Positions 12,493 to 22,813 are shown, counted from the first letter of the stretch. The stretch is DNA of 64,000 bases from Epiperipatus broadwayi (GCA_028023455.1 JAQFVV010006203.1:12254348-12318347); one strand, 5' to 3'. The notes: generated by a model not told the origin, from the sequence alone. Program-made: numbers and translations.

Positions 12493-13144
12493 ATATATAT
12501 ATATTGTCTTGTTCCAGTTAAAAATTTAACTGATGAATTGTCTTTTTTTTTGTAGCAGCTATCTTTGTTAGAAATCTTAATAGAGCATTTCTTATTCGTC
12601 TTTAATCTCAGTTATATTTGAACCATCTTTAAAGTTTATCAATATTTTTAAATGATTATTTAAGTTTTAATTCAAATTTATTAAATGTGTGTTTTGGGAA
12701 AGTTAAGTATATTAATTGTTAATATTATCCTGTTGTCTATTTTTGTCTTTCTGTTGTTGAATTATCTCACATCTCATTAATTCATGTTTAGTTTTTGTAT
12801 GGAACTTATTAAGAACACCGTAATCATGAAATATATATTTTCTGTTACCCTAAAATATAATCCAATTCTGTTGTAACTTTGTTTGGAAACGTTAATGTCC
12901 ATGTTCATTTAATACTTTTCTCAAAGAAAAAAAATATCATAATACATAGTTTTTTTTTTTTTGCCAATTCCACAAGTCTGTGTTCTTTCTCATTTCTATC
13001 AGCACAACCAAATTTACTTACTGCACTTTTATCTTTCAATAAATTTTCACTCTCTCTATAGTCTCCCATGACTATTTTTAACTGTATTTTGTTATTGTCA
13101 AAACTATTTTGCACATCTATATAAAAATCTACTTTTTTCATCAA
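12493..13144 (-). pseudogene. LINE endonuclease fragment, 5' part of the split element
   Basis: The minus frame 13144-12905 reads KIQLKIVMGDYRES and later FGCADRNEKEHRLVELA, matching the GDFN...G..NERG..L..FA blocks of APE-type endonucleases encoded by LINEs. Farther on, at about 12870-12740, another frame gives GNRKYIFHDYGVLNKFHTKT followed by KHELMR, the equivalent of the usual N...D..VL..F.T.SDHRLVR ending. The acidic/histidine positions are altered and stops are present. Together with the RT at 1-794 on the same strand this is one LINE interrupted by element 1. The region 12493-12730 fits the endonuclease-RT linker. Confidence 0.75.
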
Positions 13145-13710
13145 AATAATAATTTAATGGAGCATAAACATGAAGTTTTGCATATTTATCTTTCATTAAG
13201 TTGAATTATTAATCTTGCCACTCTGATGTACCTTCAATTCCTCTTCTATATTTTTGTGCCATAAATTAATGTCAAATTTTAAAATAAATTATTTTTTAAT
13301 AATTCTTTCTAATTTCATAAATGTCATCAATATACCATTTATTATTAGACAATGCTTTTAACTGATGTAATCTTACTTCATTTAGAAATGATGTTTAGTT
13401 ATAAATATAAAAATAGAAGTCTATCATTTTCATAGGATCAGCTTGATTAAATTGAAAGATAACCTAAATAATAAATAATAGAAAATATTAAAAAAAAATA
13501 TGCTAAATCTGATTTGGATGTATATAACATTTTTTATTATGATTTTCTTGTAATATTATTGGAAAATGTATGTAAAAGAATGGCAAATTGGTTAAAATTT
13601 GTTTAATAATTAGTCTTTGTTAAATAAAACATATTTATAAAAAGATATTTTTAATATATGAATTTTTTTCTACAGTACAAGCTTTTTCATACCAGCACTC
13701 TAATATATAA
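13145..13710. other. AT-rich stretch, no gene seen
   Basis: No ORF, RNA gene or clear repeat recognised. It may contain the badly decayed 5' end of the split LINE, but I could not align it. Confidence 0.4.
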
Positions 13711-13715
13711 TATAT

Positions 13716-13930
13716 AGGGGGTTTGAACTTAGACTTTCACACGATCCTCAACTATCCATGCTATCTCATATTGCTAACACACTTGATCACACACATGTTG
13801 AAAAGATAAATAATCACCAATACACGTATTTCGTGTTAAGCCAGCACTCGTCAGTTGGTCTAGATTATCATCTCCACACATATTACAATCAATATTCAAC
13901 TTATATCAAGATAGCCAAATAATCAACAAT
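13716..13930 (+). repeat. Single arm of foldback family F1
   Basis: It begins gggggtttgaacttagact and continues with a TATCCATGC.ATCTCATA block, ACACATGTTGAAAAGATAAATAATC, and AGCACTCGTCAGTTGGTC. The same order is found in the arms of the palindromic elements at 21869-22032 and 43570-44655. Only one arm is present here, so it is a half element or a relic. Confidence 0.65.
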
Positions 13931-14390
13931 GGTAAGCAAAACATGGTTTTAAGACTAAAATACATAATATAAAAGAGAAATAATATTCTGTCAAGATATA
14001 AAAAAGGCTATCCATTCTGTTAAATTAATTCAATAATCAAATTTTAAATTCATTTTTGAGAAAAAGATAAATTAGCCAAAGCTATAATCCCTTAATCTCA
14101 GGATTTGAAAAACCATTGGAAGCAGAGCATATATTTTTGGAACAGCCTGTATTTAAAATACACTATCGCTAAACCTCCAAATATCTGTGAATTAATTTTA
14201 TCACTGGAAGCGCTAATATTTTTGTCAATCTTCACTCAAACATAGTCTAGGAATTTCTTGGGAGTTGACTACAAATAAACGTTTTTTTCTTAATTGCAAC
14301 TGGCTACAAGATATTGTTATAAATGTTTACTGCAACCACATTTAAAAGTATCTACGCCAATACCACAATAAAGCCTCGGTGTTAAAACAG

Positions 14391-14496
14391 TTCTTTTTTT
14401 TTTCTCATGTGTCATAGCATCAGCCGGGAAGCGAACCCGCTAGCCCTGGACAACTGCTTGTAAAGCAGCTGTCGCTGACCTCTCGACCACCGATGC
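14391..14496 (-). repeat. tRNA-derived SINE, copy 1
   Basis: On the minus strand an 80-base tRNA-like head (14496 down to 14417) folds with a seven-pair acceptor (GCATCGG/CTGATGC), an A box TGGTCGAGAGG, an anticodon-arm hairpin, a long variable arm and a B box GGTTCGCTTCC. It is followed by TATGACACATGAG and an A-run. Copy 2 at 51240-51333 shares head and tail (TATGACACATGA) but differs in the anticodon loop. A shared non-tRNA tail and A-rich end point to a short retroposon transcribed by RNA polymerase III rather than a working tRNA. A true type-II tRNA gene cannot be wholly excluded. Confidence 0.65.
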
Positions 14497-14499
14497 TTG

Positions 14500-15780
14500 A
14501 TCAAAACATTTCAAAATTGAATCTCAAAAGAGTCTGAAGAAAAAAAATCATGTTGATAAGAAAAAAAATGAACTGAAAAAAAAAAAAAAAACACGCGAAA
14601 GATAATATATACATATAATTTGCCCATTACACTTAAATCAATTTATTTTAAAATTTTCCATTTACAAATTTATCTCCTTCATTACTTTTATTATTAATTT
14701 ATATTTGATTAATTTAAGATAAATTATATATTTTATTTAGTAATAATTTGTTTGCTAGCAGTAATTATAATAACTGCAAGGATATGGTTTCTGGCGGACA
14801 CTGTTAATCAATTGTCCCTTAAAACACATTGTGAAAAGTGCGTGATAGACAGATCTACTTTTATGTAGATTAAATAATTGAAGAATTAACATAACAATTA
14901 TAATTATTTATTTACTAAGTTGATTACATTTTATTTATGCTTTATAACTAGTCTGTATTCTTAACTGTCATAACAAGTTAGTAATTCCACTGAAGAAGGA
15001 TAATTATTTGTTACTTCCAGTCATTTTGACAATAACAAGTTCTACGTATTAAATTCTATTATAATTTTATTACGTAATAATTAGTGGGATCAAAATGGTT
15101 CCCTAAATATTATTATTTATTTTATTAAATTTATATTTTGTTTGTGCTTCTATAGAAATAAGACGATGTGCACAAGAGTTGGATTTTCATCATAATTGCA
15201 TTGGTCAGCATTTACTGCTGTGACAGTCAATATAACTAAAAATTGAACTCGTAACTGCAAAATAAGGCATTATTCCCAAATTACAATTGTTTCATAATTT
15301 GGAGTTTATTTTAGGTGAGTAAGAGAAATAACATCATTATCATCATTTCAATAGCAACAAAGATAATATAACAAAAGCTGAAGTCTAATAAGGTCAAGGA
15401 TAGTATAAGTTTCAAGATACTCATCTAGCTCATTATAAAAATATGTGGCCAAACAGAGAACATGTGTATCACTCATTAAATAATTATTGTGTATAATATC
15501 AAATATAGTATTAAAAAACTGGTGTTAATGATATGAAATTATGTACACCATTTTCTGAGTACCCGGAATAATTTCAGTAAGGTAAGTATTAATATTTAAA
15601 TAAAATAAATAAAATATCATTTACAAAAAATTAAAATTAAACAACAAGTTTATTTACTAGTACTAAAATGATGATAATATTAATAAATTAATAATAGTAA
15701 TGAATAAAGTGATTAATAATAATTTGATGGTGGGGATAAATTATCCTCATGCACTGCCAATGTAAAAATATAGTCAATAT
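14500..15780. other. AT-rich stretch, no gene seen
   Basis: Homopolymer A and T runs and scattered AT-rich sequence. I saw no ORF, family motif or long repeat. Confidence 0.4.
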
Positions 15781-15998
15781 ACCCCCCCCCCCAAACACCA
15801 AAACAAACCCCAACCCCCCCCACACACCCACCAAAACCAAAATAAGAAAAAAAATAAAAATATTAAAACAACACCCCCCCCCCCCCCCCCCCACCCCTCC
15901 CCCCCCAACCCCTAAAAAAATAAGAAAAACCCCCACCCCCCCCCCCCCCAACAACCACAAAACCAATAAAAATTAAAAAAAAAAAATATAAAAAACAC

Positions 15999-16029
<31 letters not shown>

Positions 16030-16740
16030 ACAAAACACCAATCCCTCCACCCTTAATATATAAAAAGAAAAAAAAACAAAAACCTCCACCCCCTCCCCAA
16101 AAAACAATAAAAAAAAACCAAAAAAAAAAACACCAAAACCAACCCCCCCCCAAACCCCCCAACAAAAACCCATCACCAAACCCCCCACCCCCCCCACAAC
16201 CCTCCAAGCAACCACCAACCCAACAACAAAAACCAAAAAAAAAACCAAACCCCAACCCCCAACCAAAAAAAAAACAAAAAAACAAAAAACAAAAAAAAAT
16301 ACAAAAAAATAACAAAAACACAAACCAAACAAACAAAAAAAGAAAAAAAAAAAGCAACCTCACCCAAAACAAAACAAGAAACAAAAAAAAATCAAAAAAA
16401 AAAAAAAAAAAAAAAAAAACAAAAAAAAACAAATAAAAAAAAAAAAAAAAAACAAAAATAACCCCAAAAACCATATGTCAAAAAAAATAAAAAAAAAATA
16501 AAAAAAAAAGTGCAACACCCAACTCCCATACAACAAAGACAAATCATCACCCCAAACACCCAACCAAAACCCCCCCCCCCACCCCCCGCCCGGGGGGGGG
16601 GGCCCGGCGCCGCCGGGCCAGGCAAGGGGGGGAGAGGGGGGGCCTGAGCAAGAACCCCACCCACCAAGACCCACCGGGCAGCAGCGGGGGGGAGGGAGCA
16701 AGGGAGGGAGGGGGGGGGGGGAGAAGATCCAGACACCAAC
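15781..16740. repeat. A/C-only tract followed by G/C-rich homopolymers
   Basis: From 15781 to about 16550 the plus strand is almost purely A and C, with runs of 9-20 C and 10-40 A and almost no G or T. From 16560 to 16735 it switches to long G runs mixed with CCCGGCGCCG-like sequence. The flanks are ordinary AT-rich DNA. Long ORFs here on the minus strand translate to Phe/Gly/Val or Pro runs and are compositional artefacts. It may be a sequencing or gap-filling error or an extreme simple repeat. Confidence 0.85.
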
Positions 16741-17260
16741 ACACAAAGTGAAAGATCGAACAAAAAATAATATTTGAAGAATAAAGGGGAGAAGATCCTC
16801 AAAAAAAAACAGAAAACAAAAGAGGGAGATATAATTTACTAAATAATGGATTATTGATTTATCTAAAATCTTATTAGATATATGAAATTTTAATGTGAAT
16901 TATTATATATAAATAATAAAAGGACAAGGCAAAAAATATTAAAATTAATAGAGTGGAGGGAAGGGATTGAAAGGTTAGAACTTCCCAAAAATATTTTCTC
17001 CTCTAAATATGATAATACTAATTAAAGGGAATTGTGTGGTGTGGGGGAATGAAGTGGTGTATGAATCTTCTGTCACACCTCTGGGAGGCGCGAAAGCTTG
17101 AAAGCATGGGGAAGGGGGTGGGGGGGGGGGTGTGAAGAGGAAGTTTTAAGAGTGGGGTGTGGGGAAGAACTCTTAAAAAAGAAGAAAGAGAGGGGATGAG
17201 CGTCACTCCTTAAATCTAAAAAACAAGGAGAGAGAGGGGGGTGATCTATGAATGGATCCA
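16741..17260. repeat. Purine-rich flank with G-run clusters
   Basis: Less extreme continuation of the previous tract: a purine-biased plus strand with gggggtggggggggggtgtg near 17113-17132 and other G runs up to about 17240, where normal AT-rich sequence resumes. No gene is supported. Confidence 0.6.
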
Positions 17261-18273
17261 TGTATTTTATTTAGAAAAGTCAATATATCTTGAATATCCA
17301 TCAACTCATATTTTACATACACAATATGATGATTTCTTAGATGAAATCTTGACATCAATTTTTATGTCTTGAACTTAGGCTGACCAATTTTCGTTATTGG
17401 CGTGTTTTAAGTCTACATGCATGGCTCTGACTTATCCCACCCATGCTTCTTTCTCTCCTGTTAAAACTTAATTGTTATTCAACTTGCAGTTTATCAACTA
17501 TTTTTTAATTCATTTATGTTATAGAGCTATTTAGTACATGTCAGTTTCATTTAATATTCGCTTTACTGTACTGCATCTAATTTTCTAGAATGTGTATTTT
17601 AACTGAGGGAATAATAATAATGTACTATCTGCAGGCAATTACAATTTTTCAGTAAACTTTATTTACTATAATGAATATATGTACATGTGCTCAAATAGTC
17701 CACACCTCCCTTTACCTTACAAATAATCCTTCAGTCTCTCAGTCCTTCTGCAAATTCTTATAGATCTAGATAGAGGTTTGTTCCACTGTATAATCACCTG
17801 ACTGAGTATTATTTACTTCATTAGCTTGATTAATAATGAATGTTTCTACATTTTGTTTGAAAGAGAACATATCAACATACGCTTCAACTTTACTAGATTC
17901 CAATTTTGTATTAGCTAATGTAAATTTGCTGTTATCAACATTTGCTGTATCACACTAACATTAACAAATATGATTGACAAGTCTTCTAATCTGTAGTCCA
18001 TTTTCTAACTTTATAATTCTAAACCAGAAAGCATCACATCATCCATTGATTACTCTGTTTAGCACAGGTGGCACTACTATATGGAGTTTTGCTTTGCTTT
18101 GTTTATAATTCTAATTACTTCTTTGACTATAACATTAGGTATTACTTCTTTGACTATAACATTAGGTATCTATTTTCTTTTTATAACAATATCTTAGATC
18201 CACACAGATTTACTAGCTAAAAAATGTCTAAAGTCATGACAAACTTATTCACCACCTGAATTATTTTTATTGA
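17261..18273. other. Mostly unassigned; foldback arm near its 3' end
   Basis: No gene recognised. A short duplication, ttacttctttgactataacattaggtat, occurs twice in tandem near 18116-18168. At 18029-18105 a block with cattgattactct and ggtggcactacta resembles the right arm of the foldback element at 22428-22813, so it is probably a worn solo arm of that family. Confidence 0.45.
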
Positions 18274-19160
18274 TTATTTTCTTAGCTGGTAATAACTTAG
18301 ACAAGGATATGTAACATTTTCTCTGTAATAACAATTCTGCCAGTAATTCAAAGTTGCTGCACTGGGAGTGAGATGTTGGTAAAACATAGCTTTTAACAAT
18401 GTTTCTTTTATATCTTTAAATGATCTTTTTCTAAGCATTGACTTTAGATATTGCACAACTTTCTCATCCAATCCATTTGAATTTGGATGATGGCATGAAG
18501 CCAACATATGGCATGTTCCCTTCTCAATCAAATATTTTTAAAATCTAGAAAAGTAAACACAGTTCCATTGTTGGATACCAGAGTTTCTGAATAACTTTGA
18601 TTAGTAAAAATTTCTTAGAAAGCTCTAGATATTCTCTCCATGATAGAGTTTATCACAAGCTTGTAATCAGCTTAATAAGAATAAGAATCAACAACAATTA
18701 TGAGAAATTATTCTTTCATTGGACCAATATGCTCTATATAAATTCCACCATGGATTTTTTGACTCTCCCCATGATTGGAATATTTTTTTAGGCAAATTTT
18801 TTTGTAAACTGGCATTCGTAGTTGTTTTTTACTGTCTATTTCATCTCTTGATTTAATTTAGGCTACTAAACATATGATCATGCCAAGTCTTTAATGCTTA
18901 CAATGCCTAAATGTCTGTTATGTAGCAATTAAAGCACCTAACTGTGACTCAATTGGTATGAGTACATTGTCAGTCACCAGAGTGCATTCATTGCACATAG
19001 ATTAACTTTGATGGGCATTCCATATTGATTTAGCAACATAGTTTGAATGACTTTTTGGCCATCCTAATCAAATCCATTTTTTTAATTCTTTGAAGCTACT
19101 GTTCTGATTAATTCACTCAGCAACTTTACCTTATATGTCACATCTATATCCAAGGTAACA
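18274..19160 (-). pseudogene. Ty3/gypsy integrase relic
   Basis: The minus frame 18531-18274 reads SCHHPNSNGLDEKVVQYLKS and on to RKRSFKDIKETLL, matching the HHPQ.NG..E..V...K core that carries the catalytic glutamate (here E of DEKVV). Upstream in other frames are LVSNNGTVFTF (second catalytic acid replaced by N), GPMKE...IIVVDSYS, and a zinc-module remnant with GHLGIVSIKDLAWSYV. The order fits the integrase of a gypsy family different from elements 1 and 2. Many stops; no LTR seen nearby. It joins a LINE endonuclease fragment on the same strand. Confidence 0.72.
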
Positions 19161-19821
19161 ATAGAGACTGGATGATCTGAGAGCATGGAGTTTTTTTAAT
19201 TCAATCCTAATATTATAGTGCAGCATTGGAGAATAAAATACTAGGTAGGGACTTGTGCTTACCATTATTGAATGATACTGAATTGTTGGGTAAATAGCCC
19301 TCTCCACTTACTGAAGGAAAACTCAGTCTATGAAACCAGTTGTTTACAAAATTGGCATATGATATATTGAAATCCCCCAACAGCAGAACAGGGTATGGAG
19401 TGGCTGCAAAAATTGTATTAATTTTTAAAAATTAATAAGTTATTAGGACTAGGAGGAATGTACACAAAAATTACATTAAAAAAATATAATTATTATCACA
19501 TGAGGGTCCATATATAAAATGTTGAATGATTCAAACATGCATGGGTGTATAATTAGGGTATCCATTTCTGCTGATGGTGTAGTGGAGGTTTTTGAAAAAA
19601 ATAGAGAAACCTTTATTACTAAGAAAACCAGCAGGTTCAACCTGAGAAATACTATATATCTGAGTTTTTAATAGGCCTACAGTGTGCGGTTGACCTAAAT
19701 CACACAATTTAGTCACCTGTAATACTTTTTCAACGGAATTAAGACCATCCTTCCCAATATTAAAAGCTCCGATATTTACTTTCATAATCGACTTTAATAA
19801 AATGTAAATTAACACTACCAT
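19160..19821 (-). pseudogene. LINE endonuclease N-terminal fragment
   Basis: The frame 19821-19531 contains MKVNIGAFNIGKDGLNS, then VGLLKTQIYSISQVEPAG and FLSNKGFSIFFKNLHYTIS, resembling the first blocks of an APE endonuclease (N.GAFN..., ..ETQ). Farther on at about 19480-19180 come VYIPPSPNNLL, LLLGDFNISYANF (catalytic GDFN) and finally a CSQIIQ/SDHP-like ending. The RT that should follow is missing; instead the sequence passes into gypsy integrase. Stops between blocks show decay. It belongs to a different LINE family from the one at the window start. Confidence 0.65.
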
Positions 19822-20087
19822 TGACTATAAATATAACTTTTTTTTTTACTAGTCATTAAGGTAAATACTACTTAGTAAGCAAAGAGGCAACTATTAATTA
19901 GTAATGCAAATTATGGTCTTGTTCTCATAATTGAAAAGTCATCAGGTCACGTAATAGTGACTCATTTGGAACATTACAATGACCCGATACACTTACCGGT
20001 GTCATTTATATATTTTTCTTTTTCTGACGAATATTCTAGGTCAATTTCTATGTTCTAAGAAATTATTTTTACTTTTTTCCGTTGCAG

Positions 20088-20209
20088 ATTCTGGATCGTC
20101 TTCTTTACTCGCAGAAAAATCCGGATTCTTTTTTCCTAGTCATGAATTTTTTTTGCAAGACGTCCTAGTCCACGTTTATAACAAGGCTCGCTATTTATCT
20201 CAGATGGTG
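20088..20209 (+). CDS. Candidate internal exon of an unknown gene
   Basis: A 122-base segment follows a strong pyrimidine tract and acceptor (ttttttccgttgcag, ending 20087) and is followed by a consensus donor gtgagt at 20210. Only one of its three frames is open; it reads on through SGFFFPSHEFFLQDVLVHVY and NKARYLSQM. I do not recognise the product. It lies 1.1 kb upstream of the P450 exon on the same strand, so it could belong to another gene or be chance. Splice signals and one open frame are the only support. Confidence 0.3.
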
Positions 20210-20520
20210 GTGAGTAACTTGAAGCTTGATTAGCATTCATTATGTGACCCACTGTTTTGTTAATTGGTGCAGGCAAAACAATTACAGTATCGTTTATCGT
20301 TTTTTTATCAGAAATTTGAGCAAATCCCTGCCGGCGCACAATTATTTCTTATTTCATCCATGTTTAATGTTATTAAGGAAACATCTGATTAGTTATATCA
20401 CTTTGTGATTTTAAATTGTTCTTTTTTAACTGATAAAATTTAGTGAATGTCATTGTATTTAAAACATTTTTTTAAATCTTCATGATAAGCATTTATTTTA
20501 TATAGCGCATATTTTAAATT

Positions 20521-20604
20521 GTAATACATTAAAGATCAGCCTGTCACGCTATCGTAAAAAAGCGCATGCGCAATAGCTTGACAGGCTGATCTTTAATGTA
20601 TTAC
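20521..20604. repeat. 84-bp near-perfect palindrome (mini foldback)
   Basis: Arms 20521-20546 and 20579-20604 are perfect 26-base inverted copies beginning gtaatacattaaagatcagc. The pairing continues inward with a few mismatches to a small loop with its own palindrome gcgcatgcgc. As RNA it would form a long hairpin. It could be a tiny MITE or an inverted-repeat relic. No duplicated target is evident. Confidence 0.85.
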
Positions 20605-21131
20605 CTTCATGATTTTAACAGTATTTAAAGTCTGTGCTCATCAATAGCAATTTTGAAATTAATAAATGACAATAAGATAATTTTTTATTATATTACTGAA
20701 ATTAATTATCATTCAACCTTAAACAGATATAATAAAGATAATCTATTAGTAATAGATAAAAGAAATATATTATTTCTTTTTTTTTTTTTAAAGTATGTTG
20801 TACAGATAGGTTGCTTCATTAGTGCAAGTGATATATCAGAAAGAAAGATGTCGCCCTTCGAAGTACTCTACGAGATGTTATAATTGGATATAAAATATTT
20901 GATAATAGCTTTCTATTCTAAGAAAACCAGGGATAGATGATTTATTAAACATTTTTTAATTATTTATATGATCACTATCTTATTTTAAACATTTTTGTTG
21001 TTGTTGTTATTTGATTACGGCATTGAAATGCTTTATCTTTGATAAATATTAATTGTAGTTATAATGAGCAAAGACAATTGTTGTTTAGATTTGCATTAAT
21101 TATATTTTGCTCTCATAAATTAAAGTTGTAT
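20605..21131. other. AT-rich upstream region of the P450 exon
   Basis: Only a short open frame (20653-20883) with no family resemblance; nothing else supported. It would form the promoter-proximal region if the P450 gene starts nearby. Confidence 0.35.
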
Positions 21132-21146
21132 TATATATATATAAAG
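21132..21146 (+). promoter_or_regulatory. Possible TATA box upstream of the P450 exon
   Basis: tatatatataaaga sits about 220 bases before the ATG. It is followed about 30 bases on by a less AT-rich stretch (tttcgtcgtcgtagcctacc) and then by a GACGTCA motif near 21204. In DNA this AT-rich the box could easily be chance. Confidence 0.2.
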
Positions 21147-21356
21147 AGTAATCGAACTTGATTTCGTCGTCGTAGCCTACCAGTGTTTCTCTAAACTTTT
21201 GAGGACGTCATTTTTGCGTGACTACTTATGACAAAAACTATAGTACATTTGTTTAATTGCTTATATAATATGTGAAATATTTGGAGATTTTTTACTATTA
21301 AACCTTTTCTTTTTAATACTTATTAAATTTAATCGAGATTTTTTTTTTAGAATATA

Positions 21357-21708
21357 ATGCTGAAAATTATAAATTTACTTATAAACAATTCAAGCACATT
21401 TATATATTTAATATGCATTCTTTTGTTATTGTTATATTTTCGCACAAAGCGAAAAACCAGACGAAATCCTCCTGGCCCCTCAGGTTATCCAATTGTTGGA
21501 AACACATTTTTGTTGCAAAACAATGCTTTTAAAATTTTATTCGACCTAACAAAGCAATATGGACCAGTGTTTCAATTCAAATTTTTTGGACAGCCAATCA
21601 TAGTATTAGGCGATTATGAACTTCTTAAAGAAGTTTTGTTAAAACATGCGGATGTGTTTTCTGGAAGACCGAAGGCCTACGTTTTAAAGGCATATAGTGA
21701 AGACATGG
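21357..21708 (+). CDS. Cytochrome P450, first coding exon (CYP2-like)
   Basis: Cytochrome P450s are haem mono-oxygenases that oxidise steroids, lipids and foreign compounds; microsomal forms are held in the ER by an N-terminal anchor. The exon encodes about 117 residues: a hydrophobic anchor (residues about 14-30, FIYLICILLLLLYF), basic residues, then the proline hinge NPPGPSGYPIVGN, followed by LTKQYGPVFQF and VLLKHADVFSGRP, all in the usual order of family-2-type P450s. It starts at the ATG at 21357, six bases after an acceptor-like ttttttttag, so a 5' untranslated exon is likely. It ends at a good donor (atgg|gtaaga, GT at 21709) in phase 1. No downstream exon, including the haem-binding cysteine, was found in the window, so the rest may be far away or lost. 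The exon itself shows no defect. Confidence 0.85.
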
Positions 21709-21868
21709 GTAAGAAAACGATTTGAATATTATTTATTTATTTTAACCAAAGCGCAAACACATTTTGTTACTTCTTTAACTAATAATCCAGACTAATTTGA
21801 TTAAAAATTAGCTTATTTGTTATCAATTATAGTATAGCCATTTTATTTTGCTTTATTTGATTTTAAAT

Positions 21869-22032
21869 ATAGGGGATTTGAACTCAGACTTTCAAGAAAC
21901 CTTCAATTATCCACATTATGAGCACATTGGTGATTATTTATCTTTTCTACGCATGTGTGGTCATGTGTTTCAGTAGTATGAGATAGTGTGGATAGTTAAA
22001 GTTGCTTGAAAGTCTGAGTTCAAATACCCATA
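21869..22032. repeat. Short foldback element of family F1
   Basis: The left arm (ggggatttgaactcagactt...) and right arm (its inverted copy ending aagtctgagttcaaataccc) pair over about 45 bases. The middle contains the AAAGATAAATAATC block shared with the other F1 copies. It lies in the presumed first intron of the P450 gene. No ORF; a non-autonomous DNA-transposon-like element is likely. Confidence 0.75.
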
Positions 22033-22427
22033 TTTACAATTAAGTTCCAGGTATAAGAATGCCTGTATTTCAAAATTTTTTACTTGATTTCTAAATTTGA
22101 AATCATTTTGTTTTTAAAATAATGATTAGTTATAATAAAAGAATTTTAAATTTATTTTCATTATTGCTACTGTATAAATTTAAGTTTTTACAGAAACTAA
22201 TAATATACTAATCCCTCTGGTCATCCGTGTAACCTGAAATATCACCAGAAAGATTAAGACGAATAATCTTTTACAAGGGATTCTTAACAATAATTTTTAA
22301 TTGAGCATTGTTAAATGGAATTTATAATTAAAATAGATTTAAAATTTAGATTGAGTTAATCAATAGAAACAATTTTCAGAACAATATCATATAAAAATAA
22401 AACATTTTGCCTTTTATTAATTAGTTT

Positions 22428-22813
22428 AATAGTTATTAAAACAGGCAAAACTCTCATACAATAGTCCCACTCAGTGCAAGCCAGAGTAATCAATGGATAC
22501 CAGAAGTCTTGTGCATAAAATCCTTATTTACTGCTTACTCATTCAATATCCAGGTCCAAGACTCCTCACTGATGAAAACCACAAACTAGAAACTCCTCTA
22601 GGGATATTGGATTCCTAAGATCTAGGTGTAGTGCTCTCATATCCAAGGCTCCTCACTGACAAAAGACACAAATGTCAAACTAATCTGGGGATATTGGACG
22701 AGTAGGCACTAGATAGGAATTTTATGCACAAGCCTTCTGGCATTTATTGATTACTCTGGCTTGCACTGAGTGGCACTACTGTATTGAGAGTTTTTCCTGT
22801 TTCAATAACAGTT
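22428..22813. repeat. Foldback element of family F2
   Basis: Arms of about 100 bases (left: acaggcaaaactctcataca ... right: inverted copy ending gagagtttttcctgt) flank a centre that itself repeats inversely (tcattcaatatcc versus ggatattggacga). It also carries a direct duplication, gctcctcactga/actcctcactga. No ORF. A related single arm lies at 18029-18105. Confidence 0.8.

Noticed and set aside
14417-14496. Functional tRNA gene
   Set aside because: A second locus with the same boxes and the same non-tRNA tail but another anticodon loop favours a SINE; kept as SINE with moderate confidence.
15688-16802. Long minus- and plus-strand ORFs rich in Phe/Gly or Pro
   Set aside because: They are translations of A/C and G/C homopolymer runs with no protein-like composition.
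20653-20883. 76-codon ORF upstream of the P450
   Set aside because: Low-complexity, AT-driven translation without motif or splice context.
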